Assembly: GCA_051656605.1 (NCBI GenBank)
Contig: JBOGCF010000001.1
Coordinates: 6,864 to 70,863, forward strand
Direction of reading: 5' to 3'
DNA length: 64,000 bases
From: UBA12018 sp051656605
GTDB taxonomy: Bacteria; Bacteroidota; Bacteroidia; Bacteroidales; CAMTPD01
Position 1 is the first letter of the stretch; each line of letters starts with the position of its first letter. Positions 61,924-64,000 of this stretch are shown here, piece by piece. The position numbers and the translations under genes are program-made. A model generated the notes under the pieces. The model ran no database searches. It saw nothing but the letters and a program-made list of their open reading frames with translations, and was not told where the DNA came from.

Positions 61924-62640
61924 ATGTTCTCATTGTTTAGAAATAAAACAAGCCTGTGCGAAATTCTACGCACAGGCTTTACTGATTTCCATAGTCATGT
62001 TCTACCGGGCATCGACGACGGAAGTTCACACATCGATCAAAGCAAAGAATTGCTATCCGCGCTACATGATATTGGGGTACATACACTCTACTGTACGCCA
62101 CACATCATGCATTCGGTTTACGACAATACACCGGAAATAATACATTCAACATACAACACCCTCAAAGACGAAGCACGTCTTCGCAATATCAAGCTTCATG
62201 TTGCAGCAGAATATATGCTCGACGATGGATTTGCCAAGCAACTCAAAACAAGACCACTCCTCACCTATCCCAATCGTGAAGTATTGATTGAGATGAATTA
62301 CGTACGAGCCCCCCTGTCGTTGCATCAACACATATTTGAATTGCGCACATCCGGCTACACACCTGTATTGGCACATCCCGAACGGTATGCATTTTATCAC
62401 AACAGTTTCAGTAATTATGAGCAGCTGCGCGACATGGGATGCAAATTTCAGCTCAACCTCTTGTCGCTTGGCTCATACTACGGCAAGCAGTGTAATAAGA
62501 TTGCCCTCCAACTGCTACAGCATGAAATGTATACACACGTAGGTACCGACACGCACAAACTTCGACACATCGAAGCTCTACGTACTATTAAAATCAACAA
62601 ACAACAAGCAGTAAGCTTAGAAAAAGTTCTAAAAAGATGA
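61924..62640 (+). CDS. PHP-family protein tyrosine phosphatase (CpsB/YwqE-like)
   Basis: This 238-residue cytoplasmic metallo-phosphatase has the motifs of the PHP tyrosine phosphatases: TDFHSHVLPGIDDGS with metal-binding HxH, LYCTPHIMHSVYDN, EYMLDD, VLAHPERYAFY and VGTDTHKLRH. It should dephosphorylate the tyrosine tail of the Wzc-like kinase, a required cycle for polymer export. Its stop overlaps the start of the next gene (ATGA). Confidence 0.94.
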   Translation: MFSLFRNKTSLCEILRTGFTDFHSHVLPGIDDGSSHIDQSKELLSALHDIGVHTLYCTPHIMHSVYDNTPEIIHSTYNTLKDEARLRNIKLHVAAEYMLDDGFAKQLKTRPLLTYPNREVLIEMNYVRAPLSLHQHIFELRTSGYTPVLAHPERYAFYHNSFSNYEQLRDMGCKFQLNLLSLGSYYGKQCNKIALQLLQHEMYTHVGTDTHKLRHIEALRTIKINKQQAVSLEKVLKR

Positions 62641-63848
62641 ATGCATATAGACCATTTATATTACTTGCAAGCATTTGCGCATTACACACACACACCCTTC
62701 GGGCCAATAATCAGGCAAAGAGTTTACCCTCCGCGCTCGAAAACGTACAAGCTGTATCTACAGATAGCACTTACTACGTACAATACACCAACAATGCGTG
62801 GCGCAACGAAGCAGAAGCCCTATACACCGTACTTGAATCCATGCTACACATAGCACCCCATCAAGCATGGCACATCAGTGTTGCAACCAATGGTATTCCA
62901 CAAATCACCGTACAGGCAAGCAGAGAGTTGGTAGAATCAACCCAACACATCACATCGCAGTTTACACAAGCCTTAGATATTCGATACAGCAATCAGCAAA
63001 ATCAGATATTCAACGACGCCCCTGTGCACAACTCTTCCTTTGGGAAAACAGACCTAGTGCTCTATCCTCAATTTTCTTTTCAGAACAACACCTTCGAGCG
63101 CATTTGGGAGACACAATTCAACCTAGCTCCTGCCATCGAAATCTCACTATGGAAAGGAGCACTATTTACCGGGCAAGTAATCTTTCCCATCCACAACAAC
63201 ATCATCAGCCCCCAAGGCAACAGAATCCGTCCGGGCATTATCACACTATCTCAACACTACCGTTTGCCACACAACATCTTTGGGAGTATGAGCATTGGAA
63301 ACTTCAACTCCGACCGCATGGGCATTGTTGTATCCAATCATTGGGTCAACAACTCCGGAATTGTACAAGTGGGGTATTCAGCAGCACTCACGGGCACATC
63401 CAGTGTAGATCGCAACGGCTGGAACATCAGCAAGTGGAAACGTATAAGCGCACACGTTAAATGCCTTTTTACCCCAAAATTCTACAACATGGAAGCCGAA
63501 TTATCCTTAGGTAGATACATTTATGGCGATTATGGCGGACAAGTTACACTCACACGCCGATTTAGCAATGCAGCCCTTCAACTATTTGGCAGATATACCG
63601 ACGGTGTATCCTGTGCCGGACTAGGAATCACCTTTCCATTATGGCTTCGGAAGCAAAGCAGAGCAGGTATCTTCAGAGCAAAAGTCTCCGACTGGTATCA
63701 ACTCAGTTATTCCGAAAAATCAGGAACCGGAGCCGATCATGGCAAAGGGCGCACCTTCGGCACCACACCATCGTCCACCCCCATGACACACTATCTCAAT
63801 CCCTACTACATACAAAATCAACTCAACCGATTAGCCAATAAGAAATAA
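62637..63848 (+). CDS. YjbH-like outer-membrane beta-barrel protein
   Basis: This 403-residue protein has a signal peptide (about 1-23, ending LRAN). Its beta-rich sequence has alternating strands near the end, such as RYIYGDYGGQVTLTRRF and AALQLFGRYTDGVSCAGLGI, which match the C-terminal part of YjbH/GfcD exopolysaccharide proteins. It probably forms a barrel involved in polysaccharide secretion. Translation is coupled to the phosphatase gene by ATGA overlap. The operon may continue beyond the window, but a group II intron begins 16 bp after this stop in the opposite orientation. Confidence 0.75.
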   Translation: MNAYRPFILLASICALHTHTLRANNQAKSLPSALENVQAVSTDSTYYVQYTNNAWRNEAEALYTVLESMLHIAPHQAWHISVATNGIPQITVQASRELVESTQHITSQFTQALDIRYSNQQNQIFNDAPVHNSSFGKTDLVLYPQFSFQNNTFERIWETQFNLAPAIEISLWKGALFTGQVIFPIHNNIISPQGNRIRPGIITLSQHYRLPHNIFGSMSIGNFNSDRMGIVVSNHWVNNSGIVQVGYSAALTGTSSVDRNGWNISKWKRISAHVKCLFTPKFYNMEAELSLGRYIYGDYGGQVTLTRRFSNAALQLFGRYTDGVSCAGLGITFPLWLRKQSRAGIFRAKVSDWYQLSYSEKSGTGADHGKGRTFGTTPSSTPMTHYLNPYYIQNQLNRLANKK

Positions 63849-63864
63849 CGTACAAATACATCCA

Positions 63865-64000
63865 ATCGGATAGGAGGTGATGGATTAGTTCCATCACCGA
63901 CCTTCCACAGCACCGTACGTACCGTTCGGTATACGGCGCCTCCTTAATTTACATTAGCAACCTTGCGGTAATAATCTGAAAAGAAGATATAACCAGACCG
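63865..64000 (-). mobile_element. Group II intron, 3' end (domains V and VI)
   Basis: On the minus strand, domain V is at 63909-63940. Eight basal pairs start GCGCCGTA/TACGGTGC, then comes a 2-nt bulge, then four pairs and a GAAC loop. Domain VI follows, with basal pairing GGAAGG to CCT-A-TCC leaving a bulged A (63871) as branch point, and an 8-bp upper stem (63876-63883 with 63891-63898). The 3' splice site is near 63865. The maturase C-terminus is just before domain V. The rest lies outside the window. Confidence 0.88.
63944..64000 (-). CDS. Group II intron reverse transcriptase/maturase (last 18 residues)
   Basis: The frame reads SGYIFFSDYYRKVANVN and stops at TAA 63944-63946, a few bases before domain V. 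Position relative to domain V identifies it as the intron-encoded protein; the visible part is too short for domain analysis. Confidence 0.7.
   Translation of the reverse strand, partial: RSGYIFFSDYYRKVANVN

Overview
The window looks like a chromosome segment from a member of the Bacteroidales. The evidence is AT-rich DNA, Bacteroides-type promoters (TAnnTTTG at -7, often TTTG or TTG about 20 bp upstream), few recognisable Shine-Dalgarno sites, and gene types typical of the group (double-FtsX ABC permeases, DUF6913 beside dapA, SatD with DUF3307, a fused CcsBA, PepSY-like proteins, a Wza/Wzc/PHP-phosphatase capsule locus). The genus cannot be fixed from what I can see. I found no rRNA or tRNA genes.

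Layout. (1) 1-11227, all on the minus strand: the start of dhaK, a VOC protein, the cytochrome c haem lyase CcsBA, then a run of four genes. These are a 1326-residue HzsA-like two-haem protein fused to a formylglycine-generating-enzyme-like domain, a cupin lipoprotein, a RidA/chorismatase-like protein, and a beta-propeller fused to a di-haem peroxidase-like domain. This is probably a periplasmic redox pathway of unknown substrate with its own haem-attachment enzyme. (2) 11393-22627: a five-gene ABC efflux operon (TolC, adaptor, two permeases, ATPase) divergent from an NtrC-type regulator and its kinase. Between them lie a sigma-54-like promoter and helically phased GTGC/GCAC half-sites. (3) 22643-28634: GNAT, Nramp transporter, dapA, DUF6913 and ligA, with two tandem arrays of short palindromes in the gaps. 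(4) 28754-47232: anaerobic sulfatase-maturase homologue, chloramphenicol acetyltransferase-like protein, pseudouridine synthase with a long basic tail, a DegT-family protein with His in place of the PLP lysine, haemolysin III, an RND efflux operon, rmlA-guaD-apeB, and an M13 peptidase. (5) 47349-57487: SatD/DUF3307 with three 29-bp repeats upstream, a K+-channel-like protein with an altered filter, a phosphoribosyltransferase-like gene followed by a cytosine-type permease, recQ, two DUF308 proteins and an AspT/YidE-type transporter. (6) 57581-64000: an AraC regulator, a capsule or exopolysaccharide export operon (wza, wzc, PHP phosphatase, YjbH-like protein), and the 3' end of a group II intron pointing against that operon.

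The strongest leads for undescribed biology are the redox cluster, the sigma-54 regulatory region, the two palindrome arrays, the SatD repeat operator and the PRTase-permease pair with a structured leader. Motifs, coordinates and repeat phasing were read directly from the sequence. Family names come from recognising conserved motifs without any database search. Functions of uncharacterised clusters are inference.
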